Assembly (NCBI RefSeq): GCF_949987535.1
Contig: NW_026646025.1
Location: forward strand, 2,046,001-2,110,000
Source: Balaenoptera acutorostrata
Lineage: Eukaryota > Chordata > Mammalia > Artiodactyla > Balaenopteridae
Reading direction: 5' to 3'
DNA: 64,000 nucleotides
Positions 1-12,601 of the stretch are shown piece by piece (position 1 is the stretch's first letter; each line of letters begins with the position of its first letter). The notes under the pieces were generated by a model. The model did no database searches, was not told where the DNA came from, and was given only the letters and a program-made list of their open reading frames with translations. A program made the translations under genes and the position numbers.

Positions 1-794
1 GCTCCATGACCACTGTCATCACCATGCCTCATAACGGCTCTCATCTCAATGCTCCATGGCCCCTTTCATCACAATGCTCCATGAAACCTGTCATCACAAT
101 GTACCCTGCCTTTTTAATCACAAAGCTCCGTGGGCCCTGTCATCAGAATGCTCCATGCCTTAGTCATCAAAATGCTCCAGAACTCTTGTCATCATAATGC
201 TCCATGCCAATGTCATCAAAATGCCCCATGACACTTGTCATCACAATGCTCCATGGCCTTTGTCATCACAATGTTCCATGGCCCCTGTCATCACAGTGCT
301 CCATGATACCTTTCATCGCAAATCTAGATGACCACTGTCATCACAATGCCCCATGACAGATGTCATCACAATTCGCCATGGTCCTTGTCATCACAATGCT
401 CCATGAACCGTCTCATCACAAGGTTCCAGGACACTTGTCATCACAATGATCCAACATCACATTCATCACAGTGCTCCATGAACCCTGTCATCTCAATGCT
501 CCATAGCCTTTGTATTCACAATGCTCCATGGCCCCTGTAATCACAGTGCTCCATGACCCTTTTCATCACAATGCTCCAAGACCGCTCTCAACACAATGCC
601 CCATGACGCCTGACATCACAAATCTCCATAGCCTCTCTTACCAAAAAGCTCCATGATCGCTGTCAGCAGAATGTTCCATGACACTTTTCGTCACAATACT
701 GCATGAACACTGTCATCACAGAGTTCTCTGCCCATATCATCACAATGCTCCTTGTCACCTTTAATCACAATGCTCCATGCCCTTTCATCACAAT

Positions 795-1663
795 GCTCCA
801 GAAATCTTTTTCATCGCAATGTTCCTTGACTGTGTCATCACAATGCTCCATGGCCGTCATCAGCACAATGCTCCAGAATTCTTGTCATCACAATGTTCCA
901 TGACCGTGTCATCACAATGCTCCATGGCCCTTGTCATCACAATGCTCCGGAATTCTTCTCATCACATTGTTCCATGACCGTGTCATCACAATGCTCCATG
1001 GCCCTTTTCAGCACAATGCTCCAGAATTGCTGTCATCACAATGTTCCATAACCGTGTCATCACAATGCGCCATGGCCCTTGTCAGCACAATGCTCCAGAA
1101 TTCTTGTCATCACAATGTTCCATACCGTGTCATCACAATGCTCCATGGCCATTGTCATCACAATGCTCCAGAATTCTTCTCATCACAATGTTCCAGGACC
1201 GTGTCACCACAATGCTCCATGGCCGTCATCAGCACAATACTCCAGAATTCTTGTCATCACAATGTTCCGTGACCGTGTCATCACAATGCTCAATGGCCCT
1301 TGTCATCACAACGCTCCAGAATTCTTGTCATCACAATGTTCCATGACTGTGTCATCACAATGCTCCATGGCCCTTGTCATGACAATGCTCCAGAATTCTT
1401 CTCATCACAATGTTCCATGACCGTGTCATCACAATGCTCCATGGCCATTGTCATCACAATGCTCCCGAATTCTTGTCATCACAATGTTCCATGGCCCTGT
1501 CATCACAATGCTCCATGACCCTTGTCATCACAATGCTCCGGAATTCTTCTCATCACATTGTTCCATGACCGTGTCATCACAATCCTCCATGGCCCTTTCC
1601 AGCACAATGCTCCAGAATTCCTGTCATCACAATGTTCCATGACCGTGTCATCACAATGTTCCA
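795..1663 (+). repeat. 74-bp trimer array of unit 1
   Basis: About 11 to 12 trimers with more internal variation than later arrays: CATTG core variants, a 1-base-short TTCCATACCGTG, an inserted GGCCGTCATCAG monomer, and a CATGACTGTG deaminated CpG near 1344. Confidence 0.88.
867..940 (+). repeat. Example of the 74-bp trimer sub-repeat
   Basis: This is one representative period of the trimer that fills the middle of each HOR. It joins three monomers that differ only after the shared core TCATCACAATGYTCCA: type b with GAATTCTTG (EcoRI site), type c with TGACCGTG (a CpG, and T instead of C in the core, GTTCC for GCTCC), and type a with TGGCCCTTG (often part of an NcoI CCATGG). Lengths 25+25+24 give 74 bp. 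A common sub-variant of the core has CAGCACAATG in place of CATCACAATG. Confidence 0.93.
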
Positions 1664-2431
1664 TGACCCTGGTCATCACAGTTCTCCATGACCTTTGTCA
1701 TCACAATGCTCTATGTCGCTTTTCATCACAATTCTCAATGACCACTTTAATCACTATGCTCGCTGACCATTTTCATCATATTTCTCTAGTGTCATTACAA
1801 TACCCCATGGCCCCTTTCTTCACAATGCTCCATGATGCCTGTCATCACAATGCTCCATGGCTTTTGTTATCACAATGCTCCAGGACCAGTTTCATCACAA
1901 TTCTCCATCCCCTTTGTCATCATGGTGCACAATGAAACCTTTCATTAAAATGCTCCATGACACTAGTCATCACAATACTCCATGGCCTTTATCGTCACAA
2001 TGCTCCCATGCACTTTTCATCACGATGTTCCATGAATACTTTCATCACATTGCTCCATGACCATTGTCATCACAATAGTCCATACCCTTGTCAACACAAT
2101 GCTGCATAATCCCTGTCATCACAATTCTCCATGACTGCTGTCATCACAATAATCCAGGACAATTTTCATCACAGTGCTTCATGCGCCCAGTCATCACAGT
2201 GCTCCATGATACCTTTCAACACAATTCCTAGATGATCAATGTCATCACAATGCCCCATGACACTTGTCATCACAATACTCGATGAACCGTGTCATCACAG
2301 TGTTCCAGGACACATGTCATCACAATGATCCATGTCTACTTCCATCACAATGCTCCAATACCCCTGTCATCACAATGCTCCATGGCCCCTGTTATCATAT
2401 TGCTCCATGATCTCTTTCATCACAATGCTCC

Positions 2432-4437
2432 ATGACCACTGTCATCACCATGCCTCATAACGGCTCTCATCTCAATGCTCCATGGCCCCTTTCATCACAA
2501 TGCTCCATGAAACCTGTCATCACAATGTACCCTGCCTTTTTAATCACAAAGCTCCGTGGGCCCTGTCATCACAATGCTCCATGCCCTTGTCATCAAAATG
2601 CTCCAGAACTCTTGTCATCATAATGCTCCATGCCAATGTCATCAAAATGCCCCATGACACTTGTCATCACAATGCTCCATGGCCTTTGTCATCACAATGT
2701 TCCATGGCCCCTGTTATCACAGTGCTCCATGATACCTTTCATCGCAAATCTAGATGACCACTGTCATCACAATGCCCCATGACAGATGTCATCACAATTC
2801 GCCATGGTCCTTGTCATCACAATACTCCATGAACCGTGTCATCTCAAGGTTCCAGGACACTTGTCATCACAATGATACAAGATCACATTCATCACAGTGC
2901 TCCATGAAACCTGTCATCTCAATGCTCCATAGCCTTTGAATTCACAATGCTCCATGGCCCCTGTAATCACAATGCTCCATGACGCCTTCCATCACAATGC
3001 TCCAAGACCGCTGTCAACACAATGCCCCATGATGCCTGCCATCACAAATCTCCATGGCCTCTCTTACCAAAGAGCTCCGTGATCCCTGTCCGCACAATGT
3101 TCCATGACAGTTTTCGTCACAATACTCCATGTCCTGTCTCATCAAGAGTTCTCTGCCCATATCATCACAATGTTCCTTATCACCTTCAATCACAATGCTC
3201 CATACCATTTCACCACAATGCTCCAGAAATCTTGTAATCGCATTGTTCCTTGACCGTGTCATCACAATTCTCCATGAACCTTGTCACCACAATTCTCCAG
3301 AATTCTTGTCATCACAATGTTCCATGACCGTGTCATCACAATGCTCCATGGCCCTTGTAATCATAATGCTCCAGAATTCTTCTCATCACAATGTTCCATG
3401 ACCGTATCATCACAACGCTCCATGGCCCTTTTCAGCACAATGCTCCAGAATTCTTCTCATGACAATGTTCCATGACCGTGTCATCACAATGCTCCATGGC
3501 CTTTGTCATCGCAATGCTGCAGAATTCTTGTCATCACAATGTTCCATGACCGTGTCATCACAATGCTCCATGACCCTTGTCAGCACAATGCTCCAGAATT
3601 CTTGTCATCACAATGTGCCATAACCGTGTCATCACAATGCTACATGACCCTGGTCATCACAGTTCTCCATGACCTTTGTCATCACAATGCTCTATGTCAC
3701 TTTTCATCACAATTCTCAATGACCACTTTAATCACTATGCTCGCTGACCATTTTCATCATATTTCTCTAGTGTCATTACAATACCCCATGGCCCCTTTCT
3801 TCACAATGCTCCATGATGCCTGTCATCACAATGCTCCATGGCTTTTGTTATCAAAATGCTCCAGGACCAGTTTCATCACAATTCTCCATCCCCTTTGTCA
3901 TCATGGTGCACAATGAAACCTTTCATTAAAATGCTCCATGACACTAGTCATCACAATACTCCATGGCCTTTATCGTCACAATGCTCCCATGCACTTTTCA
4001 TCACGATGTTCCATGAATACTTTCATCACATTGCTCCATGACCATTGTCATCACAATAGTCCATACCCTTGTCAACACAATGCTGCAGAATCCCTGTCAT
4101 CACAATTCTCCATGACTGCTGTCATCACAATAATCCAGGACAATTTTCATCACAGTGCTTCATGCCCCCAGTCATCACAGTGCTCCATGATACCTTTCAT
4201 CACAATTCCTAGATGATCAATGTCATCACAATGCCCCATGACACTTGTCATCACAATTCGCTATGACCCTTGTCATCACAATACTCGATGAACCGTGTCA
4301 TCACAGTGTTCCAGGACACATGTCATCACAATGATCCATGTCTACTTCCATCACAATGCTCCAATACCCCTGTCATCACAATGCTCCATGGCCCCTGTTA
4401 TCATATTGCTCCATGATCTCTTTCATCACAATGCTCC
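2432..4437 (+). repeat. HOR unit 2 (2006 bp), A/A-prime hybrid
   Basis: Block A is ordinary up to about 2980, but from about 3020 to 3150 it carries marks of the diverged A-prime block (CATGGCCTCTC, CCAAAGAGCTCC, TGTCCTGTCTCATC). The trimer array spans about 3221-3640 and block C starts at TACATGACC (3641). The unit looks like a crossover product between the two block A lineages. Confidence 0.87.
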
Positions 4438-6445
4438 ATGACCACTGTCATCACCATGCCTCATAACGGCTCTCATCTCAATGCTCCATGGCCCCTTTCA
4501 TCACAATGCTCCATGAACCCTGTCATCACAATGTACCCTGCCCTTTTCATCACAAAGCTCCGTGGGCCCTGTCCTCACAATGCTCCATGCCCTTGTCATC
4601 AAAATGCTCCAGAACTCTTGTCATCATAATGCTCCATGCCAATGTCATCAAAATGCCCCATGACACTTCTCATCACAATGCTCCATGGCCTTTGTCATCA
4701 CAATGTTCCATGGCCCCTGTCATCACAGTGCTCCATGATACCTTTCATCGCAAATCTAGATGACCACTGTCATCACAATGCCCCATGACAGATGTCATCA
4801 CAATTCGCCATGGTCCTTGTCATCACAATGCTCCATGAACCGTGTCATCACAAGGTTCCAGGACACTTGTCATCACAATAACCAAAGATCACATTCATCA
4901 CGGTGCTCCATGAACCCTGTCATCTCAATGCTCCATAGCCTTTGTATTCACAATGCTCCATGGCCCCTGTAATCACAGTGCTCCATGACCCTTTTCATCA
5001 CAATGCTCCAAGACCGCTCTCAACACAATGCCCCATGACGCTTGACATCACAAATCTCCATAGCCTCTCTTACCAAAAAGCTCCATGATCGCTGTCAGCA
5101 GAATGTTCCATGACAATTTTCGTCACAATACTGCATGACCACTGTCATCACAGAGTTCTCTGCCCATATCATCACAATGTTCCTTGTCACCTTTAATCAC
5201 AATGCTCCATGCCCTTTCATCACAATGCTCCAGAAATCTTTTTCATCGCAATGTTCCTTGACTGTTTCATCACAATGCTCCATGGCCGTCATCAGCACAA
5301 TGCTCCAGAATTCTTGTCATCACAATGTTCCATGACCGTGTCATCACAATGCTTCATGGCCCTTGTCATCACAATGCTCCGGAATTCTTCTCATCACATT
5401 GTTCTATGACCGTGTCATCACAATGCTCCATGGCCCTTTTCAGCACAATGCTCCAGAATTCCTGTCATCACAATGTTCCATGACAGTGTCATCACAATGC
5501 TCCATGGCCATTGTCATCACAATGCTCCAGAATTCTTGTCATCACAATGTTCCATAACCATGTCATCACAATGGTCCATGGCCCTTGTCAGGACAATGCT
5601 CCAGAATTCTTGTCATCACAATGTTCCATGACCGTGTCATCACAATGCTACATGACCCTGGTCATCACAGTTCTCCATGACTTTTGTCATCACAATCCTC
5701 TATGTCGCTTTTCCTCACAATTCTCAATGAGCACTTTAATCACTATGCTCGCTGACCATTTTCATCATATTTCTCTAGTGTCATTACAATACCCCATGGC
5801 CACTTTCTTCACAATGCTCCATGATGCCTGTCATCACAATGCTCCATGGCTTTTGTTATCACAATGCTCCAGGACCAGTTTCATCACAATTCTCCATCCC
5901 CTTTGTCATCATGGTGCACAATGAAACCTTTCATTAAAATGCTCCATGACACTAGTCATCACAATACTCCATGGCCTTTATCGTCACAATTCTCCCATGC
6001 ACTATTCCTCACGATGTTCCATGAATACTTTCATCACATTGCTCCATGACCATTGTCATCACAATAGTCCATACCCTTGTCAACACAATGCTGCAGAATC
6101 CCTGTCATCACAATTCTCCATGACTGCTGTCATCACAGTCATCCAGGACAATTTTCATCACAGTGCTTCATGCCCCCAGTCATCACAGTGCTCCATGATA
6201 CCTTTCATCACAATTCCTAGATGATCAATGTCATCACAATGCCCCATGACACTTGTCATCACAATTCGCTATGACCCTTGTCATCACAATACTCGATGAA
6301 CCGTGTCATCACAGTGTTCCAGGACACATGTCATTCCAATGATCCATGTCTACTTCCATCACAATGCTCCAATACCCCTGTCATCACAATGCTCTATGGC
6401 CCCTGTTATCATATTGCTCCATGATCTCTTTCATCACAATGCTCC
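4438..6445 (+). repeat. HOR unit 3 (2008 bp), A-trimer-C
   Basis: A standard unit: block A to about 5228, trimer array about 5229-5648, block C from TACATGACC at 5649. It differs from unit 2 by only 2 bp in length but has typical block A sequence throughout. It includes an exact ACAATGG at 5568-5574 inside a TGGTCC variant monomer. Confidence 0.9.
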
Positions 6446-9412
6446 ATGACCACTGTCATCACCATGCCTCATAACGGCTCTCATCTCAATGCTCCATGGC
6501 CCCTTTCATCACAATGCTCCATGAACCCTGTCATCACAATGTACCCTGCCCTTTTCATCACAAAGCTCCGTGGGCCCTGTCATCACAATGCTACATGCCC
6601 TTGTCATCAAAATGCTCCAGAACTCTTGTCATCATAATGCTCCATGCCAATGTCATCAAAAAGCCCCATGACACTTGTCATCACAATGCTCCATGGCCTT
6701 TGTCATCACAATGTTCCATGGCCCCTGTCATTACAGTGCTCCATGATACCTTTCATCGCAAATCTAGATGACCACTGTCATCACAATGCCCCATGACAGA
6801 TGTCATCACAATTCGCCATGGTCCTTGTCATCACAATGCTCCATGAACCGTGTCATCACAAGGTTCCAGGACACTTGTCATCACAATGACCCAAGATCAC
6901 ATTCATCACGGTGCTCCATGAACCCTGTCATCTCAATGCTCCATAGCCTTTGTATTCACAATGCTCCATGGCCCCTGTAATCACAGTGCTCCATGACCCT
7001 TTTCATCACAATGCTCCAAGACCGCTCTCAACACAATGCCCCATGACGCCTGACATCACAAATCTCCATAGCCTCTCTTACCAAAAAGCTCCATGATTGC
7101 TGTCAGCAGAATGTTCCATGACACTTTTCGTCACAATACTGCATGACCACTGTCATCACAGAGTTCTCTGCCCATATCATCACAATGTTCCTTGTCACCT
7201 TTAATCACAATGCTCCATGCCCTTTCATCACAATGCTCCAGAAATCTTTTTCATCGCAATGTTCCTTGACTGTGTCATCACAATGCTCCATGGCCGTCAT
7301 CAGCACAATGCTCCAGAATTCTTGTCATCACAATGTTCCATGACCGTGTCATCACAATGCTTCATGGCCCTTGTCATCACAATGCTCCGGAATTCTTCTC
7401 ATCACAATGTTCCATGACCGTGTCATCACAATGCTCCATGGCCCTTTTCAGCACAATGCTCCAGAATTCCTGTCATCACAATGTTCCATGACCATGTCAT
7501 CACAATGCTCCATGGCCCTTGTCAGCACAATGCTCCAGAATTCTTGTCATCAAAATGTTCCATGACCGTGTCATCACAATGCTCCATTGCCTTTGTCATC
7601 AGAATGCTCCAGAATTCTTGTCATCAAAATGTTCCATGGCCGTGTCATCACAATGCTCCATGGCTCTGGTCATGACAATGTTCCAGAATTCTTCTCATCA
7701 CAATGTTCCATGACCGTGTCAGCACAAAGCTCCATGGCCACTGTCATCACAATGCTCCAGAATTCTTGTAATCACAATGTTCCATGGCCGTGTCATCACA
7801 ATGCTCCATGGCCCTTGTCATCATAATGCTCCAGAATTCTTGTCATTACTATATTCCATGAACGTGTCATCACAATGCTCTATGGCGCTTGTCATCAGAA
7901 TGCTCCAGAATTCTTGTCATCACAATGTTCCATGACCGTGTCATCACAATGCTCCATGGCCCTTGTCAGCACAATGCTCCGGAATTCTTCTCATCACATT
8001 GTTCCATGACCGTGTCATCACAATGTTCCATGGCCGTGTCATCACAATGCTCCATGGCCCTTGTCATCATAATGCTCCAGAATTCTTGTCATCACAATGT
8101 TCCTTGACCGTGTCATCACAATGCTCCATGGCCCTTGTCAGCACAATGTTCCATGACAATTTTGTCACAATACTCCATGACCACTGTCATCACAGAGTTT
8201 TCTTCCCATATCATCACAATGTTCCTTGTCACCTTTAATCACAATTCTCCATGCCCTTTCATCACAATGCTTCAGAAATGTTGTCATCGAAATGTTCCTT
8301 GACCATGTCATCACAATGCTCCATGACACTTGTCATCACAATGATCCAGAATTCTTCTCATCACAATATTCCATGACCGTGTCATCACAATGCTCCATGG
8401 CCCTTGTCATCACAATGCTCCGGAATTCTTCTCATCACATTGTTCCATGACCGTGTCATCACAATGTTCCATGGCCGTGTCATCACAATGCTCCATGGTC
8501 CTTGTCATCATAATGCTCCAGAATTCTTGTCATCACAGTGGTCCATGGCCCTTGTCAGCACAATGCTCCAGAATTCTTGTCATCACAATGTTCCATGACC
8601 GTGTAATCACAATGCTACATGACCCTGGTCATCACAGTTCTCCATGACCTTTGTCATCACAATGCTCTATGTCGCTTTTCATCACAATTCTCAATGACCA
8701 CTTTAATCACTATGCTCGCTGACCATTTTCATCATATTTCTCTAGTGTCATTACAATACCCCATGGCCCCTTTCTTCAAAATGCTCCATGATGCCTGTCA
8801 TCACAATGCTCCATGGCTTTTGTTATCACAATGCTCCAGGACCAGTTTCATAACAATTCTCCATCCCCTTTGTCATCATGGTGCACAATGAAACCTTTCA
8901 TTAAAATGCTCCATGACACTAGTCATCACAATAATCTATGGCCTTTATTGTCACAATGCTCCCATGCACTTTTCTTCACGATGTTCCATGAATACTTTCA
9001 TCACATTGCTCCATGACCATTGTCATCACAATAGTCCATACCCTTGTCAACACAATGCTGCATAATCCCTGTCATCACAATTCTCCATGACTGCTGTCAT
9101 CACAATAATCCAGGACAATTTTCATCACAGTGCTTCATGCCCGCAGTCATCACAGTGCTCCATGATACCTTTCATCACAATTCCTAGATGATCAATGTCA
9201 TCACAATGCCCCATGACACTTGTCATCACAATTCGCTATGACCCTTGTCATCACAATACTCGATGAACTGTGTCATCACACTGTTTCAGGACCCATGTCA
9301 TCACAATGATCCATGTCTACTTGCATCACAATGCTCCAATACCCCTGGCATCAAAATGCTCCATGGCCCCTGTTATCATATTGCTCCATGATCTCTTTCA
9401 TCACAATGCTCC
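6446..9412 (+). repeat. HOR unit 4 (2967 bp), two trimer arrays
   Basis: Block A is followed by a first trimer array (about 7232-8147), then a short linker derived from the end of block A (8148-8256), then a second trimer array (to about 8614), then block C from 8615. The extra linker and array account for the added length. The linker has GAGTTTTCTTCCC where block A has GAGTTCTCTGCCC. Confidence 0.88.
8148..8256 (+). repeat. GAGTTTTC linker, copy 1
   Basis: A segment of about 110 bp related to the 3' end of block A (TTTTGTCACAATACTCC to CCTTTAATCACAA), placed between two trimer arrays. It reads GAGTTTTCTTCCC and is followed by GCTTCAGAAATG. Confidence 0.85.
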
Positions 9413-9951
9413 ATGACCACTGTCATCACCACGCCTCATAACGGCTCTCATCTCAATGCTCCATGGCCCCTTTCATCACAATGCTCCATGAACCCTGTCA
9501 TCACAATGTACCCTGCCCTTTTCATCACAAAGCTCCGTGGGCCCTGTCATCACAATGCTCCATGCCCTTGTCATCAAAATGCTCCAGAACTCTTGTCATC
9601 ATAATGCTCCATGCCAATGTCATCAAAATGCCCCATGACACTTGTCATCACAATGCTCCATGGCCTTTGTCATCACAATGTTCCATGGCCCCTGTTATCA
9701 CAGTGCTCCATGATACCTTTCATCGCAAATCTAGATGACCACTGTCATCACAATGCCCCATGACAGATGTCATCACAATTCGCCATGGCCCTTGTCAGCA
9801 CAATGCTCCAGAATTCTTCTCATGACAATGTTTCATGACCGTGTCATCACAATGCTCCATGGCCCTTGTCATCATAATGCTCCAGAATTCTTTTCATCAC
9901 AATGTTCCTTGACCGTGTCATCACAATGCTCCATGGCCCTTGTCAGCACAA

Positions 9952-10060
9952 TGTTCCATGACAATTTTGTCACAATACTCCATGACCACTGTCATCACAG
10001 AGTTTTCTTCCCATATCATCACAATGTTCCTTGTCACCTTTAATCACAATTCTCCATGCC
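9952..10060 (+). repeat. GAGTTTTC linker, copy 2
   Basis: The same linker as at 8148, with the shared GAGTTTTCTTCCC and the downstream GCTTCAGAAATG. Copies 1 and 2 plus flanking trimers form a local duplication offset by about 1804 bp. Confidence 0.85.
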
Positions 10061-10589
10061 CTTTCATCACAATGCTTCAGAAATGTTGTCATCGCAATGT
10101 TCCTTGACCATGTCATCACAATGCTCCATGACACTTGTCATCACAATGATCCAGAATTCTTCTCATCACAATATTCCATGACCGTGTCATCACAATGCTC
10201 CATGGCCCTTGTCATCACAATGCTGCAGAATTCTTGTCATCACAATGTTCCATGACCGTATCATCACAATGCTCCATGACCCTTGTCATCACAATGCTCC
10301 AGAATTCTTGTCATCACAATGTTCCATAACCGTGTCATCACAATGTTCCATGGCCCTTGTCATGACAATGCTCCAGAATTCTTCTCATCACAATGTTCCA
10401 TGACCGTGTCAATACAATGCTCCATGGCCACTGTCATCACAATTCTCCAGAATTCTTGTCATCACAATGTTACATGGCCGTGTCATCACAATGCTCCATG
10501 GCCCTTGTCATCATAATGCTCCAGAATTCTTGTCATTACTATATTCCATGACCGTGTCATCACAATGCTCCATGGCTCTTTTCAGCACA

Positions 10590-10700
10590 ATGTTCCATGA
10601 CACTTTTTGTCACAATACTCCATGACCACTGTCATCAGAGAGTTTTCTGCCCATATCATCACAATGTTCCTTGTCACCTTTAATCACAATGCTCCATGCA
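10590..10700 (+). repeat. GAGTTTTC linker, copy 3
   Basis: A linker between trimer runs in unit 5. It has GAGTTTTCTGCCC and ATCAGAGAG where the other copies have ATCACAGAG. Confidence 0.84.
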
Positions 10701-11779
10701 CTTTCATCACAATGCTCCAGAAATCTTGTCATCTCAATGATCCTTGACCATGTCATCACAATGCTCCATGACCTTTGTCATCACAATGCTGCAGAATTCT
10801 TGTCATCACAATGTTCCATGACCGTGTCATCACAATGCTCCATGACCCTTGTCATCACAATGCTCCAGAATTCTTGTCATCACAATGTTCCATGGCCCCT
10901 GTCATCACAGTGCTCCATGATACCTTTCATCGCAAATCTAGATGACCACTGTCATCACAATGCCCCATGACAGATGTCATCACAATTCGCCATGGTCCTT
11001 GTCATCACAATGCTCCATGAACCGTGTCATCACAAGGTTCCAGGACACTTGTCATCACAATGATCCAAGATCACATTCATCACAGTGCTCCATGAACCCT
11101 GTCATCTCAATGCTCCATAGCCTTTGTATTCACAATGCTCCATGGCCCCTGTAATCACAGTGCTCCATGACCCTTTTCATCACAATGCTCCAAGACCGCT
11201 CTCAACACAATGCCCCATGACGCCTGACATCACAAATCTCCATAGCCTCTCTTACCAAAAAGCTCCATGATCGCTGTCAGCAGAATGTTCCATGACACTT
11301 TTCGTCACAATACTGCAAGACCACTGTCACCACAGAGTTCTCTGCCCATATCATCACAATGTTCCTTGTCACCTTTAATCACAATGCTCCATGCCCTTTC
11401 ACCACAATGCTCCAGAAATCTTTCTCATCGCAATGTTCCTTGACTGTGTCATCACAATGCTCCATGTCCGTCATCAGCACAATGCTCCAGAATTCTTCTC
11501 ATCACAATGTTCCATGACCGTGTCATCACAATGCTCCATGGCCCTTGTCATCACAAGGCTCCGGAATTCTTCTCATCACATTGTTCCATGACCGTGTCAT
11601 CACAATGCTCCATGGCCCTTTTCAGCACAATGCTCCAGAATTCTTGTCATCACAATGTTCCTTGACCGTGTCATCACAATGCTCCATGGCCCTTGTCAGC
11701 ACAATGCTCCAGAATTCTTGTCATCACAATGTTCCATGACCGTGTCATCACAATGCTCCATGGCCCTTGTCAGCACAAT

Positions 11780-11890
11780 GTTCCATGACACTTTTTGTCA
11801 CAATACTCCATGACCACTGTCATCACAGAGTTTTCTGCCCATATCATCACAATGTTCCTTGTCACCTTTAATCACAAAGCTCCATGCCCT
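11780..11890 (+). repeat. GAGTTTTC linker, copy 4
   Basis: A linker between the third and fourth trimer runs of unit 5. It has GAGTTTTCTGCCC and is followed by AATCACAAAGCTCC, as in copy 5. Confidence 0.84.
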
Positions 11891-12601
11891 TTCATCACAA
11901 TGCTCCAGAAATCTTGTCATCGCAATGTTCCTTGACCATGTCATCACAATGCTCCATGGCCCTTGTCATCACAATGCTCCAGAATTCTTGTCATCACAAT
12001 GTTCCATGGCCGAGTCATCACAATGCTCCATGGCCCTTGTCATCATAATGCTCCAGAATTCTTCTCATCACAATGTTCCATGACCGTACCATCACAATGC
12101 TCCATGGCCCTTGTCAGCACAATGCTCCAGAATTCTTCTCATGACAATGTTCCATGACCGTATCATCACAATGCTCCATGACCCTTGTCATCACAATGCT
12201 CCAGAATTCTTGTCATCACAATGTTCCATGAACATGTCATCACAATGGTCCATGGCCCTAGTCAGCACAATGCTGCATAATCCCTGTCATCACAATTCTC
12301 CATGACTGCTGTCATCACAATAATCCAGGACAATTTTCATCACAGTGCTCCATGATACCTTTCATCACAATTCCTAGATGATCAATGTCACACAATGCCC
12401 CATGACACTTGTCATCAAAATTCGCTATGACCCTTGTCATCACTATACTCGATGAACCGTGTCATCACAGTGTTCCAGGACACATGTCATCACAATGATC
12501 CATGTCTACTTCCATCACAATGCTCCAATACCCCTGTCATCACAATGCTCCATGGCCCCTGTTATCATATTGCTCCATGATCTCTTTCATCACAATGCTC
12601 C

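Larger units (their letters stand above)
6..2431 (+). repeat. HOR unit 1 (2426 bp), A-trimer-C
   Basis: Block A runs from the phase-zero motif to about 794, with the HOR-specific XbaI site TCTAGA at 323-328. The trimer array spans about 795-1663. Block C follows from TGACCCTGG at 1664. Block C is full length (it has GCTGCATAATCCC and CCTAGATGATC). Private variants include CATGCCTTAGTC near 155. No near-identical second copy of the whole unit is in the window. Bases 1-5 are the tail of the preceding unit. Confidence 0.9.
9413..12601 (+). repeat. HOR unit 5 (3189 bp), scrambled
   Basis: This is the most rearranged unit. Block A breaks off at the shared GCCATGG (9783-9788) and jumps into trimers. 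Linkers of the GAGTTTTC type occur at about 9952, 10590 and 11780, separated by trimer runs. The sequence re-enters block A near 10880-10893, giving a second XbaI site (10937-10942, besides 9730-9735). The last trimer run ends near 12264 by jumping into the 3' part of block C at GCTGCATAATCCC, so the first several hundred bases of block C are missing. It can be read as two damaged HORs fused together. Confidence 0.87.

Noticed and set aside
6..197. Many 60-140 codon forward frames starting MTTVITMPH, MAPFITMLH, MSSQCS and similar in each HOR
   Set aside because: Several overlap in different frames over the same bases, start and stop at monomer variants, and change length with single-base variants. 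None resembles a known protein.
795..1663. CRISPR-like regular repeats
   Set aside because: Repeats are contiguous, with no unique spacers of constant length; the variable 6-8 bases are themselves recurrent, and there are no cas genes.
3014..3265. The only sizeable reverse-strand open frame (83 codons)
   Set aside because: It exists because base changes in unit 2 removed TGA triplets of the reverse core. It is not conserved in any of the other HORs.
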